A stretch of 64,000 nucleotides of DNA. Origin: an uncultured Rikenella sp. GTDB taxonomy: Bacteria > Bacteroidota > Bacteroidia > Bacteroidales > Rikenellaceae. Numbering within the stretch: the first letter of the stretch is position 1; each line of letters starts with the position of its first letter. Location of the stretch: assembly GCF_910577125.1 (NCBI RefSeq), contig NZ_CAJTMN010000003.1:1-64000 (forward strand), in the 5' to 3' direction. The translations under genes were made by a program, and so were the position numbers. Positions 62,662-64,000 of this stretch are shown in pieces. The notes under the pieces were generated by a model that did no database searches, had not been told where the DNA came from, and saw nothing but the letters and a program-made list of their open reading frames with translations.

Positions 62662-64000
62662 TCAGAACAGGCCCGAAATATTGCCTTCGTCGTCGATATC
62701 GATCGCCTCGGCCGCCGGCACCTCCGGCAGACCCGGCATCCGCATGATCTCGCCCGTGATCGGCACCAGAAAGCCTGCGCCCGCCGCAATCTCGATGTCC
62801 CGCACCGTGATGGTGAAACCACGCGGCCGCCCTAACAACGCCGGATTGTCCGACAGCGACTTCTGCGTCTTGGCGATGCAGACCGCCAGCCCCGTCAGGC
62901 CCAAATCCGCAATCCGCTTCAAGGCCTGCTTCGCCTTGGGCGTGTATTCGACGCCGTCCGCCCCGTAAATCCCCCGCGCGACCGTCTCCACCTTCTTCTC
63001 CACCGACTCGTCCAGCGGATAGAGCGGCCGGAAATCCGTCCGGCCCGACTCCGTCGCCTCGACCACCAGCCGCGCCAGCTCCTCCGTCCCCGCTCCGCCC
63101 TCGCCCCAGACGTTCGCCACCGCACACGCCACGCCGCGCATCGTGCAATAATCCTTGATGAACTGCAACTCCTCGTCGCTGTCCGTCACGAAACGGTTGA
63201 TCGCCACCACCGGCGTCAGGTTGAACAGGCCGACATTCTCGATATGCTTCTGAAGGTTTTCGATGCCCCGCTCCAGCGCCTCGACATTCGGCGTCTTGAG
63301 CTCGGCCAGCGGCTGCCCGCCGTGATATTTCAGCGCCCGCACCGTCGCCACCAGCACCACCGCGTTCGGAGCCAGCCCCGCCGCCCGACACTTGATGTCG
63401 AGGAACTTTTCCGCCCCGAGGTCGCAGCCGAAACCCGCCTCGGTCACCGTATAGTCCGTCAGCGAGAGCGACATCTCGGTCGCCAGCACCGTGTTCGTCC
63501 CCTGGGCGATATTGGCGAACGGCCCGCCGTGAATCAGCGCCGGCGTCCCCTCGATCGTCTGCACCAGATTCGGTTTGATCGCATCTTTCAAGAGTGCCGC
63601 CATCGCCCCCTCGGCATGCAGATCCCGCGCGTAGATCGGTTTTTTATCATAAGTAAAGCCGACGAAGATATTCCCCAGCCTGCGTTTGAGGTCGGCCGGG
63701 CCCGAAGCCAGACAGAGGATCGCCATCACCTCCGACGCGGCCGTAATGTCGAATCCCGTCTCGCGCGGCACCCCTCCGGTCATCCCCCCGAGTCCGATCA
63801 CCATGTCGCGCACCGCCCGATCGTTCATGTCCATCACCCGTTTCCAGGCGATCGTCCGCGGGTCGAGCCCCAGGGAACGGGTCTTGCTCTGCAGGTTGTT
63901 GTCGATCAAAGCCGCCAGCAGGTTGTGCGCCTTCTCGATCGCGGCGAAGTCGCCCGTGAAATGGAGATTGATCTCCTCCATGGGCAAAACCTGCGAGAAA
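62662..64000 (-). CDS. fhs: Formate-tetrahydrofolate ligase, C-terminal part
   Basis: About 445 codons are visible, running off the right edge; the frame continues upstream of the ATG at 63987 (FSQVLPMEEINLHFTGD), so that ATG is internal and roughly the first 110 residues are missing. Family motifs: INLHFTGDFAAIEKAHNLLA, FDITAASEVMAILCL, ALIHGGPFANIAQGTNTVLA, TEAGFGCDLGAEKF, IPITGEIMRMPGLP-like end. Makes 10-formyl-THF from formate and ATP. About 840 bp of repeats separate it from cassette 16. Confidence 0.93.
   Translation of the reverse strand, partial: FSQVLPMEEINLHFTGDFAAIEKAHNLLAALIDNNLQSKTRSLGLDPRTIAWKRVMDMNDRAVRDMVIGLGGMTGGVPRETGFDITAASEVMAILCLASGPADLKRRLGNIFVGFTYDKKPIYARDLHAEGAMAALLKDAIKPNLVQTIEGTPALIHGGPFANIAQGTNTVLATEMSLSLTDYTVTEAGFGCDLGAEKFLDIKCRAAGLAPNAVVLVATVRALKYHGGQPLAELKTPNVEALERGIENLQKHIENVGLFNLTPVVAINRFVTDSDEELQFIKDYCTMRGVACAVANVWGEGGAGTEELARLVVEATESGRTDFRPLYPLDESVEKKVETVARGIYGADGVEYTPKAKQALKRIADLGLTGLAVCIAKTQKSLSDNPALLGRPRGFTITVRDIEIAAGAGFLVPITGEIMRMPGLPEVPAAEAIDIDDEGNISGLF

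Overview
The window reads as a chromosomal piece of a GC-rich member of the Bacteroidales, most like Alistipes/Rikenellaceae. This is inference from gene content: Mfa/FimB-type fimbria genes, BtuG, DUF4293, an Mpi-like invertase, SusB-type GH97, and promoters of the TTTG-N19/21-TAnnTTTG type (for example upstream of tRNA-Lys and of the cobalamin riboswitch). No rRNA and no CRISPR array is visible.

Layout. (1) 1-13.5 kb is the right-hand part of a prophage, almost all on the minus strand and running off the left edge: ParB-methylase fusion, capsid and S49 head protease, VirE-like ATPase, DnaB helicase, P22-type antirepressor, and a divergent XRE repressor at 13150. It carries an AGTAGTA iteron-like block (7611-7770) and a tandemly duplicated, apparently bistable RNA element (11300-11850). 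(2) 13.7-19.9 kb is a five-gene Mfa-type fimbrial operon on the minus strand. (3) 20-35 kb holds housekeeping and accessory genes: rubrerythrin-like lipoprotein, M20 dipeptidase, Era, DUF4293, cobalamin riboswitch plus BtuG, Mpi-like serine invertase, DUF2148 ferredoxin, tRNA-Lys, a lipoprotein, pyruvate kinase, AroQ. (4) 35-42.3 kb carries xerD and the isoleucine/valine genes ilvD-ilvB-ilvN-ilvC. (5) 42.5-60.4 kb holds GH97, an ABC-F ATPase, a PD-(D/E)XK protein, an exported superoxide dismutase, a metallophosphoesterase/AraC pair, a GH2-GH95 pair, and a GH2 with a divergent AraC regulator. (6) The right edge cuts formate-tetrahydrofolate ligase.

The most unusual signal lies between the genes. 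Sixteen promoterless gene fragments of about 180-195 bp are scattered or packed head to tail at 23.4-25.1, 30.3-33.8, 47.0-47.6 and 60.4-61.8 kb. Each encodes only the last 58-64 residues of a C-type-lectin-like (FISUMP-like) domain. All begin with an A-P-G motif in a GC-rich start and end in L-R-C-L-S-E plus a conserved 3' end. The middles are highly variable and look like mosaics of shared blocks. No full-length parent gene lies in the window. They resemble silent donor cassettes for antigenic variation by gene conversion. They are embedded in families of long imperfect hairpins (outer arm GCGCGCC) whose inner arms vary but stay complementary, and in other modular repeats that also split the ilv gene cluster. 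An Mpi-type invertase and XerD are encoded nearby, but no direct link can be shown from sequence alone.
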